Assembly (NCBI RefSeq): GCF_002934665.1 | Contig: NZ_NIRS01000010.1 | Location: 159,446 to 223,445 of the forward strand | DNA length: 64,000 nt | Reading direction: 5' to 3' | Source: Pseudomonas laurylsulfatiphila | GTDB taxonomy: Bacteria > Pseudomonadota > Gammaproteobacteria > Pseudomonadales > Pseudomonadaceae | Shown: positions 1 through 10,494 of the stretch, piece by piece | How positions within the stretch are numbered: the first letter of the stretch is position 1 | Layout of the letters: each line of letters opens with the position of its first letter | Notes under the pieces: generated by a model | Seen by the model: only the letters and a program-made list of their open reading frames with translations | Told to the model about the DNA's origin: nothing | Database searches by the model: none | Made by a program: the position numbers and the translations under genes

Positions 1-2107
<2,107 letters not shown>

Positions 2108-2224
2108 GTCGATAACCGGTGTTGGCTTTCATTGAATTTCGCGGGCGCGGAATATAGCACAAATTTTGACCAATTCCGACGGCTGTGGTCGGAAATTGGT
2201 GGAAGCTCTGGCACACGCAACCCA

Positions 2225-2356
2225 TGTGGCGAGGGAGCTTGCTCCCGCTCGACTGCGAAGCAGTCGCAAAACCAGCAAATGCGGTGTGTCTGAATCAGTA
2301 CCGTTGCAGGTATTGGGGCTGCTGCGCAGCCCAGCGGGAGCAAGCTCCCTCGCCAC
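2225..2356. repeat. REPIN-like inverted repeat pair
   Basis: Two arms carrying GTGGCGAGGGAGCTTGCTCC and its reverse complement face each other across about 80 bases, between ygiQ and dnaB. Each arm is itself a small palindrome (GGGAGCTTGCTCCC). This is the layout of a REP doublet (REPIN) in fluorescens-group pseudomonads. It differs from the GCGAGCAGGCTCGC type seen elsewhere in the window. Confidence 0.85.
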
Positions 2357-2375
2357 AGAGGCCCCGCATCAACAG

Positions 2376-3773
2376 TTACTCGTCGTCGTCGAAGTTATAG
2401 CTGCCCGGCGCGAGGTTCTCGAATCGGGTGTACTTACCGATAAAGGCCAGGCGGATAAAGCCGATCGGCCCGTTCCGCTGCTTGCCGATGATGATCTCGG
2501 CAATGCCCTTGTGCTCGGTTTCCGGGTGATACACCTCGTCGCGGTACACGAACATGATCACGTCGGCGTCCTGCTCGATCGCTCCGGATTCCCGCAAGTC
2601 GGAGTTCACCGGGCGTTTGTTTGGCCGCTGTTCCAGGGAGCGGTTGAGCTGCGAGAGCGCCACCACCGGGCAGTTGAATTCCTTGGCCAGGGCTTTCAGG
2701 GATCGGGAGATCTCGGAAATCTCGTTGGTCCGGTTGTCACCGCTTGAACCCGGGATCTGCATCAGCTGCAGGTAGTCGATCATGATCAGGCCGACATCAC
2801 CGTGTTCGCGCACCAGACGGCGAGTTCGGGCGCGCATTTCCGACGGACTGATGCCCGCGGTATCGTCGATGAACAGCTTGCGGTCGTTGAGCAGGTTGAC
2901 CGCCGAGGTCAGGCGCGGCCAGTCGTCGTCTTCCAACTGACCGGAACGCACCTTGGTCTGGTCGATGCGGCCGAGGGAAGACAGCATACGCATGATCAGC
3001 GATTCGCCTGGCATCTCGAGGGAGTACACCAGGACGGCCTTCTCGCTGCGCAGCACGGCGTTTTCCACCAGGTTCATCGCAAAGGTGGTTTTACCCATGG
3101 ACGGACGGCCGGCGACGATGATCAGGTCGGCCGGTTGCAGGCCGCTGGTTTTCTCGTCGAGGTCGGTGTAGCCGGTGGACAGGCCGGTGATGGCGTTGTC
3201 GGTATTGAACAGGGTGTCGATGCGGTCGATGGCCTTGGTCAGCAGGTCGTTGACGCCCACCGGGCCACCGGTTTTTGGCCGCGCTTCGGCAATCTGAAAG
3301 ATCTGGCGCTCGGCTTCGTCGAGAATCTCGGCGGCGGTACGGCCTTCCGGATTGAAAGCGCTATCGGCGATTTCGGTGCTGATGCCGATCAATTGACGCA
3401 ATGTCGCCCGTTCGCGAACGATCTGCGCATAGGCCTTGATGTTGGCGACGGACGGCGTATTTTTCGCCAGTTCGCCGAGGTAACCGAGGCCGCCGACCTG
3501 TGAAGTCTGACCTTCCTTGTCCAGTTGCTCGGACAGGGTCACGACGTCGATCGGCATGTTCTGATCGGCCAATTTGGCGATCGCACGGAAAATCAGACGG
3601 TGGTCATGCCGATAGAAATCGCCGTCGGAGACCTGATCGAGCACGCGCTCCCAGGCGTTGTTGTCCAGCATCAGACCACCGAGCACAGCCTGTTCGGCCT
3701 CGATGGAATGCGGCGGCACCTTCAGCGCGGCGGTTTGCAGGTCGTATTGCTCGGGAGCTAAGATTTCGTTCAT
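2376..3773 (-). CDS. dnaB: Replicative DNA helicase DnaB
   Basis: This 465-residue protein is the hexameric helicase that unwinds DNA ahead of the replisome and recruits primase. The N-terminal domain (about residues 20-125) starts at HSIEAEQAVLGG. The RecA-like ATPase domain holds Walker A GRPSMGKTT near residue 222 and the later DnaB motifs IDYLQLM and LSQLNRSLE. The start at 3773 (MNEILAPEQY) was chosen because it gives the normal family length; 42 further in-frame codons upstream look non-coding and run into the rplI terminator. No intein or insertion interrupts the ATPase domain. Confidence 0.97.
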   Translation of the reverse strand: MNEILAPEQYDLQTAALKVPPHSIEAEQAVLGGLMLDNNAWERVLDQVSDGDFYRHDHRLIFRAIAKLADQNMPIDVVTLSEQLDKEGQTSQVGGLGYLGELAKNTPSVANIKAYAQIVRERATLRQLIGISTEIADSAFNPEGRTAAEILDEAERQIFQIAEARPKTGGPVGVNDLLTKAIDRIDTLFNTDNAITGLSTGYTDLDEKTSGLQPADLIIVAGRPSMGKTTFAMNLVENAVLRSEKAVLVYSLEMPGESLIMRMLSSLGRIDQTKVRSGQLEDDDWPRLTSAVNLLNDRKLFIDDTAGISPSEMRARTRRLVREHGDVGLIMIDYLQLMQIPGSSGDNRTNEISEISRSLKALAKEFNCPVVALSQLNRSLEQRPNKRPVNSDLRESGAIEQDADVIMFVYRDEVYHPETEHKGIAEIIIGKQRNGPIGFIRLAFIGKYTRFENLAPGSYNFDDDE

Positions 3774-3831
3774 GGCCACTTGGTTTTTTTTGGAAAGCAG
3801 GAATGTAAAAACTGGGATGCCAGAAAGACAA

Positions 3832-3862
3832 AGGGCACGACCTGTAAACAGGATCGTGCCCG
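3832..3862 (-). terminator. Rho-independent terminator after rplI
   Basis: GGGCACGA and TCGTGCCC pair as an 8-bp stem (3833-3840 with 3854-3861). On the minus strand the stem is followed by TTTGTCTTT. It lies between the rplI stop and the dnaB start, so it should end the ribosomal-protein transcript and separate it from dnaB. Confidence 0.8.
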
Positions 3863-3906
3863 ATGTTACCGGCAAGCACCCGAGGGTGCCAGCCGACAAG
3901 TGCTGC

Positions 3907-4353
3907 TTAAGCTGCTACCACGACAACGCGTACGGTGGCTTCAACTTCGGCGTGCAGGTGCACGGCTACGTCGAATTCGCCTACGTTGCGGATGGTGCCG
4001 TTCGGCAGACGAACTTCGCTCTTCTGCACTTCAACGCCGGAGGCGGTCAGTGCGTCAGCGATGTCGTGAGTACCGATCGAACCGAACAGCTTGCCTTCGT
4101 CGCCAGCGGTGGCAGTGATGGTCACTTCCAGCTCGGCCAGTTGGGCAGCGCGGCTTTCAGCCGATGCTTTGCGATCTGCTGCAGCTTTTTCCAGCTCAGC
4201 GCGACGCTCTTCGAACGCAGCCAGGTTGGCTGGGGTCGCAGCGGTAGCTTTGCCGTAAGGCAGCAGGTAGTTACGACCGTAACCAGCCTTAACGTTCACT
4301 TTGTCACCCAGGTTGCCCAGGTTGGTGACTTTTTCCAGAAGGATCAGTTGCAT
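3907..4353 (-). CDS. rplI: 50S ribosomal protein L9
   Basis: The 148-residue protein has the L9 layout: an N-terminal rRNA-binding domain (MQLILLEKVTNLGNLGDKV, with the GYGRNYLLP motif), a long central helix (about residues 40-75) and a C-terminal domain. It binds 23S rRNA near the L1 stalk. It is the last gene of the rpsF-rpsR-DUF2232-rplI operon and is followed by a strong terminator. Length and start are standard for the family. Confidence 0.98.
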   Translation of the reverse strand: MQLILLEKVTNLGNLGDKVNVKAGYGRNYLLPYGKATAATPANLAAFEERRAELEKAAADRKASAESRAAQLAELEVTITATAGDEGKLFGSIGTHDIADALTASGVEVQKSEVRLPNGTIRNVGEFDVAVHLHAEVEATVRVVVVAA

Positions 4354-4372
4354 GTGAAAATCCTCTTAACTT

Positions 4373-5266
4373 TTAACCTTCACCGTTCGCGTTATCGGCA
4401 TCTTTCGGTGCCGAACGACCGCGAAAATCAATCAGGCTGTCGACGATGGCCAGGACCACCAGCAACGGATAGATCAGTTGCATGAACAGCAACAGCGTCA
4501 CGTACAACCCCACCAGCCAGAACCTGGCCAGTCGCTTCTGCGCCACCAGCCCGTGAATCAGGGCCAGCCCGGCGAACACCAGCGGTACGCTGCACAACGG
4601 CGTCAACATGGCCATCTGCGGACCGATGTTCGGCCCCAGAAGCATGCACGCCAGCAGCAACATCGCCGGCAACAGCGGGAAGCGGATGGCGCGAAACTCG
4701 CGACCAAAACCGCCCGGGTTGTACAACAACGCCTGCCAGTAGCGCCCGACAAGCAGGCTCAGCAAGCTGACGATTTGCAACAACGCCGCAATCAGGCCGG
4801 TCAGGACCGGTGCAATCAGGGACGCGAAACGCGCTTGTTCGTCTACCGACAACTTCTGGTAGACATCGCCGAGTAGCGACGGCATGACTTTGATCAAAGC
4901 CTGCGCCAGCATCTCGATCTGGGGAGCAAAAGCTGTCCCCAACACCACTGAAAACACCACTCCCATCGCTATGCTGACCAGCAGCACGCGGTTCCAGGAC
5001 TCGCTTGCGCGCAAAACCAACGCAAGGCTCGCAGACCCCAGCAGCACCAGAAGTGCACGTGGGTCGTCGGAGTAAAGCCACCAGGCCAATGCCGGCAGCA
5101 GTCCCAGAGCAAGAACGCCCAGGGCGTCCCTCAATCCGCGCCGCAGGAGCACAAGGCATCCGGCGGCAGCACCCAACCAATACAACAACGGCAATGCCGC
5201 GCATCCAGCCACTACCAGAGTGGCCTGCATACGGCCGCGCATGATGAACTCAGCTATGGCCCGCAT
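4373..5266 (-). CDS. DUF2232 family integral membrane protein
   Basis: A 297-residue, very hydrophobic protein with about seven to eight predicted membrane segments, for example around TLVVAGCAALPLLYWLG and VLVVLAIVDSLI. It resembles the DUF2232/YybS-like membrane proteins commonly found between rpsR and rplI in Pseudomonas. No enzymatic motif is visible. AAAGGA upstream of ATG 5266 supports the start. Its place inside a ribosomal-protein operon is conserved but unexplained, and a role in translation cannot be claimed from sequence. Confidence 0.85.
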   Translation of the reverse strand: MRAIAEFIMRGRMQATLVVAGCAALPLLYWLGAAAGCLVLLRRGLRDALGVLALGLLPALAWWLYSDDPRALLVLLGSASLALVLRASESWNRVLLVSIAMGVVFSVVLGTAFAPQIEMLAQALIKVMPSLLGDVYQKLSVDEQARFASLIAPVLTGLIAALLQIVSLLSLLVGRYWQALLYNPGGFGREFRAIRFPLLPAMLLLACMLLGPNIGPQMAMLTPLCSVPLVFAGLALIHGLVAQKRLARFWLVGLYVTLLLFMQLIYPLLVVLAIVDSLIDFRGRSAPKDADNANGEG

Positions 5267-5302
5267 GCATTCAATCCTTTGCTACGTGTCGACTGCCCGG
5301 TC

Positions 5303-5533
5303 TCAGCGGCCGTGGCTGTCGGTGTAGGCCAGCAGGGCCAGGAAGCGGGCGCGCTTGATAGCGGTGGCCAGCTGACGCTGATAACGAGCTTTGGTACCGG
5401 TGATGCGGCTTGGAACAATTTTGCCGGTCTCGGATACGTAGGCTTTCAGAGTGTTGAGATCTTTGTAATCGATCTCTTTCACGTCTTCAGCGGTGAAGCG
5501 GCAGAATTTACGACGACGGAAGAAACGTGCCAT
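5303..5533 (-). CDS. rpsR: 30S ribosomal protein S18
   Basis: The 76-residue S18 ([17 protein letters not shown]...) forms a heterodimer with S6 on the platform of the small subunit. A strong AAGGAGCC ribosome-binding site precedes the ATG. The N-terminal basic stretch and the central [11 protein letters not shown] motif are typical. It lies 28 bases downstream of rpsF in the same operon. Confidence 0.98.
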
Positions 5534-5561
5534 TTGATAGGCTCCTTAAAAGGTCCGTGGA

Positions 5562-5984
5562 TTACTCGTCAGCGTTATCGCTGTTGTCGCTGTCATCACT
5601 GTCAACGCTTTCAGCGCCTTCGTGCTCAGGACGGTCGCGACGCTCACGGCGCTCACTGCGGTTTTCTTCAGCCTTGAGCATCTCGGACTGGCCGGTAACG
5701 GCTTCGTCGCGACGGATGACTAGGTTACGGATCACTGCATCGTTGTAGCGGAAGTTGTCTTCCAGCTCGGCCAGGGCCTTGCCAGTGCACTCAACGTTCA
5801 GCATCACGTAGTGAGCCTTGTGAACATTGTTGATTGCGTAGGCCAGTTGACGACGGCCCCAATCTTCCAGACGGTGGATTTTGCCGCCGTCTTCTTCGAT
5901 CAGCTTGGTGTAACGCTCAACCATGCCGCCGACTTGCTCGCTTTGATCCGGGTGGACCAAAAAGATGATTTCGTAATGACGCAT
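5562..5984 (-). CDS. rpsF: 30S ribosomal protein S6
   Basis: The 140-residue S6 (MRHYEIIFLVHPDQSEQV...) is the first gene of the operon and the partner of S18. The core fold ends near residue 100. It is followed by an Arg/Glu-rich and then very acidic Ser/Asp tail (...DSDDSDNSDNADE), like the glutamate-extended C-termini of other gammaproteobacterial S6 proteins. AAGGAGC precedes ATG 5984. An upstream promoter and leader hairpin suggest autogenous control. Confidence 0.98.
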   Translation of the reverse strand: MRHYEIIFLVHPDQSEQVGGMVERYTKLIEEDGGKIHRLEDWGRRQLAYAINNVHKAHYVMLNVECTGKALAELEDNFRYNDAVIRNLVIRRDEAVTGQSEMLKAEENRSERRERRDRPEHEGAESVDSDDSDNSDNADE

Positions 5985-6000
5985 GAATGCTCCTTACGGG

Positions 6001-6032
6001 TTGTAGCCTGCCGCTCAAAAGCGGTCAGACAA
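6001..6032 (-). promoter_or_regulatory. Candidate S6:S18 autoregulatory leader hairpin
   Basis: On the minus strand, just before the rpsF ribosome-binding site, the RNA can fold as TTGT-CTG-A-CCGC-(TTTTGA)-GCGG-CAG-GCT-ACAA. This gives three short helices with a one-base and a three-base bulge. A CCG-containing hairpin in the rpsF leader that binds the S6:S18 complex and represses translation is known in many bacteria. The position and paired structure fit. Membership in the Rfam family is inferred, not tested. Confidence 0.5.
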
Positions 6033-6102
6033 GGAGTGAATGACACTTATGGACTTGCGGACGCTAGACACGTTGGTGCCTGCCATCACAGCAAGGGGCG
6101 CA

Positions 6103-6131
6103 ATTGTAGAGAAGGGGCGAGAGAGGCGCAA
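6103..6131 (-). promoter_or_regulatory. Candidate sigma-70 promoter of rpsF operon
   Basis: On the minus strand TTGCGC (6126-6131) and TACAAT (6103-6108) are separated by exactly 17 bases. Transcription starting about 7 bases further on would give a leader of roughly 110 bases that includes the hairpin at 6001-6032. Confidence 0.6.
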
Positions 6132-6183
6132 GGTAATTGGTGATTATTTGAACAACCACACATTCATGCCACACCACAAAACA

Positions 6184-6213
6184 CTGTGGGAGCGAGCTTG
6201 CTCGCTCCCACAG
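6184..6213. repeat. Single REP palindrome
   Basis: CTGTGGGAGCGAGC and GCTCGCTCCCACAG are a perfect 14-bp inverted repeat around TT. This is a lone REP core of the same type as the paired elements elsewhere in the window. It sits downstream of rlmB and may also stop or stabilise that transcript. Confidence 0.8.
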
Positions 6214-6227
6214 GGACTGCAACCGGA

Positions 6228-6995
6228 TCAGGCTTTCTTGGCGGCAGCCTTGGCTTTGACACTGCGCTGGCGTTGCGCTTCGAACAGGCAAACGCCGGTC
6301 GCCACGGAAACGTTGAGACTGCTGACGCTACCGGCCATCGGCAGGTTCACCAGATAATCGCAATGCTCGCGGGTCAGGCGACGCATGCCCTTGCCTTCGG
6401 CGCCCATGATCAGGATGGTCGGACCGGTGAGATCCTGGTCATACAGACTGACCTCAGCCTCGCCGGCCGTACCGACAACCCACAAGCCGCGCTGCTGGAG
6501 CTTTTCCAGGGTGCGCGCCAGGTTGGTCACGGCAACGAGCGGAATCACTTCCGCCGCGCCGCAGGCGATTTTTCGTACAACCGGCGTCAGGGTAGCCGAC
6601 TTGTCCTTCGGTACGATCACTGCCAGCGCGCCCGCCGCATCGGCGGAACGCAAGCAGGCACCGAGGTTGTGCGGATCGGTCACGCCGTCAAGCACCAGCA
6701 ACAACGGCGCGCCGTCGGTGCGATCGAGCAGTTCGTCAAGCATTGCCTCGCCCCAGACCTGGCTCGGACTCACCTCCGCGACCACGCCTTGGTGCACGCC
6801 TTCAACCCAGGCGTCCATTTCGCGACGCTCGGCCTGACCGACCTGGACCCGGTTTTCGTTGGCCAGCTCAATCAGCGTCTGGACCCGAGGGTCATTGCGG
6901 CCTTCGGCCAGCCAGATCTGCTTGACGCGTTTCGGGTGGTGACGCAACAACGCTTCTACAGCATGAACGCCGTAGATCTTTTCCAACTGACTCAT
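6228..6995 (-). CDS. rlmB: 23S rRNA (guanosine-2251-2'-O)-methyltransferase RlmB
   Basis: The 255-residue SpoU-family (SPOUT) enzyme methylates the ribose of G2251 in the peptidyl-transferase P-loop of 23S rRNA. The N-terminal L30e-like RNA-binding region starts YGVHAVEALLRHHP. The SpoU motifs follow: LDGVTDPHNLGACLRSA, IMGAEGKGM and VNLPMAGSVSSLNVSVA. The start overlaps the 3' end of rnr by 4 bases, so the two are co-transcribed. The Lys/Ala-rich C-terminal tail is typical of Pseudomonas copies. Confidence 0.96.
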   Translation of the reverse strand: MSQLEKIYGVHAVEALLRHHPKRVKQIWLAEGRNDPRVQTLIELANENRVQVGQAERREMDAWVEGVHQGVVAEVSPSQVWGEAMLDELLDRTDGAPLLLVLDGVTDPHNLGACLRSADAAGALAVIVPKDKSATLTPVVRKIACGAAEVIPLVAVTNLARTLEKLQQRGLWVVGTAGEAEVSLYDQDLTGPTILIMGAEGKGMRRLTREHCDYLVNLPMAGSVSSLNVSVATGVCLFEAQRQRSVKAKAAAKKA

Positions 6996-9619
6996 GGCTT
7001 GGCCTTAGGTTTACGCGCCCCGCCACTCTTGGCTGGAGCCGAGCCCGCTTTTGGCGGGCCTTTACGATGTTTGCTCGGTTTGGCTGGCTTGCCGCCGACG
7101 GCCTTGTCAGGCGCCGACCGACTGGTCTTTCCCCCAGACGCCGCTTTACCGCCACTTTTCGCACCGGCCAGCAACGCCTGTTTCATTTCACGACTTTTGC
7201 GCACTTCGGCGTTTTTCGCCGCGGCATCGCTCGGGCGATAGGCCTCGACAGCCTTTTCCTTGGCAGGACGGCGACCGGTTTTCGCCGGGGCCGGTTCTGC
7301 TTCGACTTTCGCTGCAGGCGCTGCACTTTCGGTACCGCGCTTTTTGCGGCCGATAGGCGCACTGATGGTTTTTTCAGCCATCTCGAAGTCGATCTTGCGC
7401 TCGTCGAGGTCGACGCGCATGACTCGCACTTCCACGGTGTCGCCCAGGCGGAAGCTGCGACCGGTGCGCTCACCGGCCAGACGGTGGTGCACAGGATCGA
7501 AGTGGTAGTAATCGCCCGGCAGCGCGGTGACATGCACCAAGCCTTCGACGTAGATATCGGTCAGCTCGACGAACAGACCAAAACCGGTCACGGCCGTGAT
7601 CACACCTGGGAACGATTCGCCCACGCGATCCTTCATGAACTCGCACTTGAGCCAGTTCACCACATCACGGGTCGCTTCGTCGGCACGGCGCTCGCTCATC
7701 GAGCACTGCTCGCCGAGTTGCTCCAGGGCCGCTTCGTCGTACGGATAGATGCGCGCCTTCGGAATGGTCATCGCACCGGCACGGCGAACGTGCGGGGTGT
7801 TCTGCTTGGAATGGATCACGCTGCGGATTGCGCGATGCGTGAGCAAATCCGGGTAGCGGCGGATCGGCGAGGTGAAGTGGGTATAGGCTTCGTAATTCAG
7901 GCCGAAGTGGCCCTGGTTATCAGCGCTGTACACCGCTTGACTCAACGAACGCAGCATGACGGTCTGGATCAGGTGGAAATCCGGACGATCCTTGATACCG
8001 GCCAGCAATGCCTGGTAATCCTTCGGCGACGGACCATCCTTGCCTTTGTGCAGGGACAGGCCGAGCTCGCCGAGGAAGGCGCGCAGTTTTTCCAGACGCT
8101 CCGGCGGCGGACCATCGTGAACGCGGTACAACGCAGGAATTTCGTGCTTTTTCAGGAATTCGGCGGTGGCCACGTTGGCCGCCAGCATGCATTCCTCGAT
8201 CAGCTTGTGTGCATCGTTGCGCACGGTCGGACGGATTTCGGCGATCTTGCGCTCGGAACCGAAGATGATCCGGGTTTCCTGGGTTTCGAAATCGATCGCG
8301 CCACGAACGTGACGGGCCGCCAGCAATACCTTGTACAGCGAGTACAGCTGCTTGAGGTGCGGCACGACGTCGGTGTATTCGCCGCGCAGCTTGCGCGCCT
8401 CGGTGGCCTTCGGCGTTTCGAGCATGGCGCTGACTTTGTTGTAGGTCAGGCGCGCATGGGAGTGGATCACCGCTTCGTAGAAGCAGTAGTCGGTCATTTC
8501 GCCGGACTTGGAGATGGTCATCTCGCAAACCATGGCCAGACGATCGACTTGCGGGTTCAGCGAGCACAAACCGTTGGACAGCTGCTCAGGCAGCATCGGG
8601 ATCACGCGCTCGGGGAAGTACACCGAGTTGCCGCGAACCTGGGCTTCGGCATCCAGCGCCGAACCGAGCTTCACGTAGCTGGATACGTCGGCAATCGCCA
8701 CATAAAGCTTCCAGCCGCCCGAGAACAGACGCAGCTTGCCCGGACGGGCTTCGCAATAGACCGCATCGTCGAAGTCGCGGGCATCTTCGCCGTCAATGGT
8801 GACGAACGGCAGATGACGCAGGTCGATGCGCTTCTCTTTGTCTTTCTCTTCGACTTCCGGCTTGAGCTTGCCGGCTTCCTTGAGCACGGCGTCAGGCCAG
8901 ACGTGAGGAATGTCATAGGTACGCAGGGCGACGTCGATTTCCATGCCCGGCGCCATGTAGTTGCCCACGACTTCAACCACGTCGCCTTGCGGCTGGAAGC
9001 GTGGCGTCGGCCAGTGAGTGATCTTCACTTCGACGAACTGACCGATCTGCGCGTTGGCATTACGGCCCGGCGTCACCAGCACTTCCTGCTGGATCTTCGG
9101 GTTATCTGCGACGACGAAACCGATACCGCCTTCTTCGAAGTAGCGACCGACGATGGTCTCGTGCGCACGGGATACCACTTCGACGATCATGCCCTCACGG
9201 CGACCACGGCGATCCAGACCGGAAACACGCGCCAGGGCACGGTCACCGTCGAACACCAGGCGCATCTGCGCCGGGCTCATGAACAGATCGTCACTGCCGT
9301 CGTCCGGCACCAGGAAGCCGAAGCCATCGCGGTGACCGCTGATGCGGCCCAGGATCAGGTCAAGCTTGTCCACCGGCGCATAAGTGCCACGACGGGTATA
9401 GATGAGTTGAGCATCGCGCTCCATGGCGCGCAGGCGGCGGCGCAGGGCTTCGATCTGGTCTTCTGTGGTCAGACCAAACTCTTCGACCAGTTGCTCGCGG
9501 TTAGCAGGCGAACCCCGATCAGCAAGGTGCTGAAGGATCAGTTCGCGGCTAGGAATAGGGTTTTCATATTTTTCCGCTTCACGAGCGGCCTCGGGATCGA
9601 GGGACTGCCAATCGGCCAT
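6992..9619 (-). CDS. rnr: Ribonuclease R
   Basis: The 875-residue 3'-5' exoribonuclease degrades structured RNA. In order it has an N-terminal winged helix (about 20-80), two cold-shock domains (about 85-245), the RNB catalytic domain with acidic motif DGEDARDFDD near residue 276, an S1 domain (about 640-725), and a long Lys/Ala/Pro-rich basic tail (about 745-875). The length fits RNase R rather than RNase II. It is the upstream partner of rlmB. Confidence 0.97.
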   Translation of the reverse strand: MADWQSLDPEAAREAEKYENPIPSRELILQHLADRGSPANREQLVEEFGLTTEDQIEALRRRLRAMERDAQLIYTRRGTYAPVDKLDLILGRISGHRDGFGFLVPDDGSDDLFMSPAQMRLVFDGDRALARVSGLDRRGRREGMIVEVVSRAHETIVGRYFEEGGIGFVVADNPKIQQEVLVTPGRNANAQIGQFVEVKITHWPTPRFQPQGDVVEVVGNYMAPGMEIDVALRTYDIPHVWPDAVLKEAGKLKPEVEEKDKEKRIDLRHLPFVTIDGEDARDFDDAVYCEARPGKLRLFSGGWKLYVAIADVSSYVKLGSALDAEAQVRGNSVYFPERVIPMLPEQLSNGLCSLNPQVDRLAMVCEMTISKSGEMTDYCFYEAVIHSHARLTYNKVSAMLETPKATEARKLRGEYTDVVPHLKQLYSLYKVLLAARHVRGAIDFETQETRIIFGSERKIAEIRPTVRNDAHKLIEECMLAANVATAEFLKKHEIPALYRVHDGPPPERLEKLRAFLGELGLSLHKGKDGPSPKDYQALLAGIKDRPDFHLIQTVMLRSLSQAVYSADNQGHFGLNYEAYTHFTSPIRRYPDLLTHRAIRSVIHSKQNTPHVRRAGAMTIPKARIYPYDEAALEQLGEQCSMSERRADEATRDVVNWLKCEFMKDRVGESFPGVITAVTGFGLFVELTDIYVEGLVHVTALPGDYYHFDPVHHRLAGERTGRSFRLGDTVEVRVMRVDLDERKIDFEMAEKTISAPIGRKKRGTESAAPAAKVEAEPAPAKTGRRPAKEKAVEAYRPSDAAAKNAEVRKSREMKQALLAGAKSGGKAASGGKTSRSAPDKAVGGKPAKPSKHRKGPPKAGSAPAKSGGARKPKAKP

Positions 9620-9780
9620 TAGAGAGTTTTCACCTTGTCTATATGCGGGTTAGTTTGGCATAGGCGTAATGAAACGGGAAATTTCAAGCTAAGACGACCC
9701 ATCTAAAGCCCTGTATCGACACCGCAAAGCTGATTTGAAGACCGCTGGTGAAATTTTCCAGGTTTTTTTGGTGTCGGGGG

Positions 9781-9809
9781 TTTACAGTTAAAAAGACGCT
9801 CCGTATAGT
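9781..9809 (+). promoter_or_regulatory. Promoter of first tRNA-Leu gene
   Basis: TTTACA (9781-9786) and TATAGT (9804-9809) are spaced by 17 bases, about 35 bases upstream of the tRNA. GC-rich sequence after the -10 (GCGCGCC) resembles a stringent discriminator. Both hexamers recur exactly before the second copy. Confidence 0.8.
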
Positions 9810-9843
9810 GCGCGCCATCGACGACGGAGACGTTGCCGATACT

Positions 9844-9930
9844 GCCCAGATGGTGAAATTGGTAGACACGCCAGCTTCAGGTGCTGGTGACCGCAAGGTC
9901 GTGGAAGTTCGAGTCTTCTTCTGGGCACCA
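9844..9930 (+). tRNA. tRNA-Leu (anticodon CAG), copy 1
   Basis: This is an 87-base class II tRNA. The acceptor GCCCAGA pairs with TCTGGGC and the 3' CCA is encoded. The anticodon arm CCAGC-TTCAGGT-GCTGG gives anticodon CAG, reading CUG, the dominant Leu codon here. The long variable arm has stem GACC/GGTC with loop GCAA. Confidence 0.97.
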
Positions 9931-9970
9931 ATTTCGAGCTTGAGATTAGATCAATTTCAAGGCTCACACA

Positions 9971-9993
9971 AAAACCCGCGAAAGCGGGTTTTT
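9971..9993 (+). terminator. Terminator of first tRNA-Leu
   Basis: AACCCGC and GCGGGTT pair around a GAAA tetraloop and are followed by TTTT. The same hairpin follows the second tRNA. Confidence 0.9.
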
Positions 9994-10034
9994 GCATTCT
10001 CGACCACTGGTTTATTAATTTTTAAAATCAGGGG

Positions 10035-10063
10035 TTTACAGATCAAAACGCTCTCCGTATAGT
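10035..10063 (+). promoter_or_regulatory. Promoter of second tRNA-Leu gene
   Basis: TTTACA (10035-10040), a 17-base spacer and TATAGT (10058-10063) match the promoter of copy 1. The spacer sequence is partly diverged. Confidence 0.8.
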
Positions 10064-10098
10064 GCGCCACATCAACAGCGGCAACGCTGAAGATGAAT

Positions 10099-10185
10099 GC
10101 CCAGATGGTGAAATTGGTAGACACGCCAGCTTCAGGTGCTGGTGACCTTACGGTCGTGGAAGTTCGAGTCTTCTTCTGGGCACCA
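10099..10185 (+). tRNA. tRNA-Leu (anticodon CAG), copy 2
   Basis: This 87-base copy looks identical to the first tRNA-Leu except in the variable-arm loop, which is TTAC instead of GCAA with the same GACC/GGTC stem. The acceptor, anticodon (CAG) and encoded CCA are unchanged. It is a tandem duplication with its own promoter and terminator. Confidence 0.97.
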
Positions 10186-10219
10186 ATTCAAGTTCAAGGT
10201 TACGGCCTTGAATTTCACA

Positions 10220-10242
10220 AGAACCCGCGAAAGCGGGTTTTT
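10220..10242 (+). terminator. Terminator of second tRNA-Leu
   Basis: AACCCGC-GAAA-GCGGGTT followed by TTT, the same hairpin as after copy 1. Confidence 0.9.
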
Positions 10243-10280
10243 GCGTTTCTGACCTCCAGAAATGTTCTCTACCGCCCTTC

Positions 10281-10380
10281 TGTAGGAGCGAGCCTGCTCG
10301 CGATGCACGCCCAGACAACACTGGCATGCAGGCACCCCGCGTTATCGTTGAAAACCATCGCGAGCAGGCTCGCTCCTACA
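10281..10380. repeat. REPIN doublet
   Basis: TGTAGGAGCGAGCCTGCTCG and its reverse complement face each other about 60 bases apart. It fills most of the 309-base gap between the second tRNA-Leu and hitA. The rest of that gap holds the tRNA terminator and the putative Fur box. Confidence 0.9.
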
Positions 10381-10438
10381 GGGTCATCGGCAGCCTGTAC
10401 CAAAAGGAAATCCAACCCGCAAGGCGCACTTGAGAAAC

Positions 10439-10457
10439 AATATCGTTTATCATTGTT
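10439..10457 (+). promoter_or_regulatory. Candidate Fur box upstream of hitA
   Basis: AATATCGTTTATCATTGTT matches about 12 of 19 positions of the Fur consensus GATAATGATAATCATTATC. It lies 38-56 bases before the hitA start, where a repressor would block transcription. Iron repression is inferred from this site and from the iron-transport genes downstream. Confidence 0.5.
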
Positions 10458-10494
10458 GCAAGTTTTTGCAATGCGACAGTGAGGAACCCTGCGA

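Noticed and set aside
7067..9622. 851-codon open frame opposite rnr
   Set aside because: Antisense to a complete RNase R; composition rich in Arg, His and Gly, as expected from a reversed high-GC gene.
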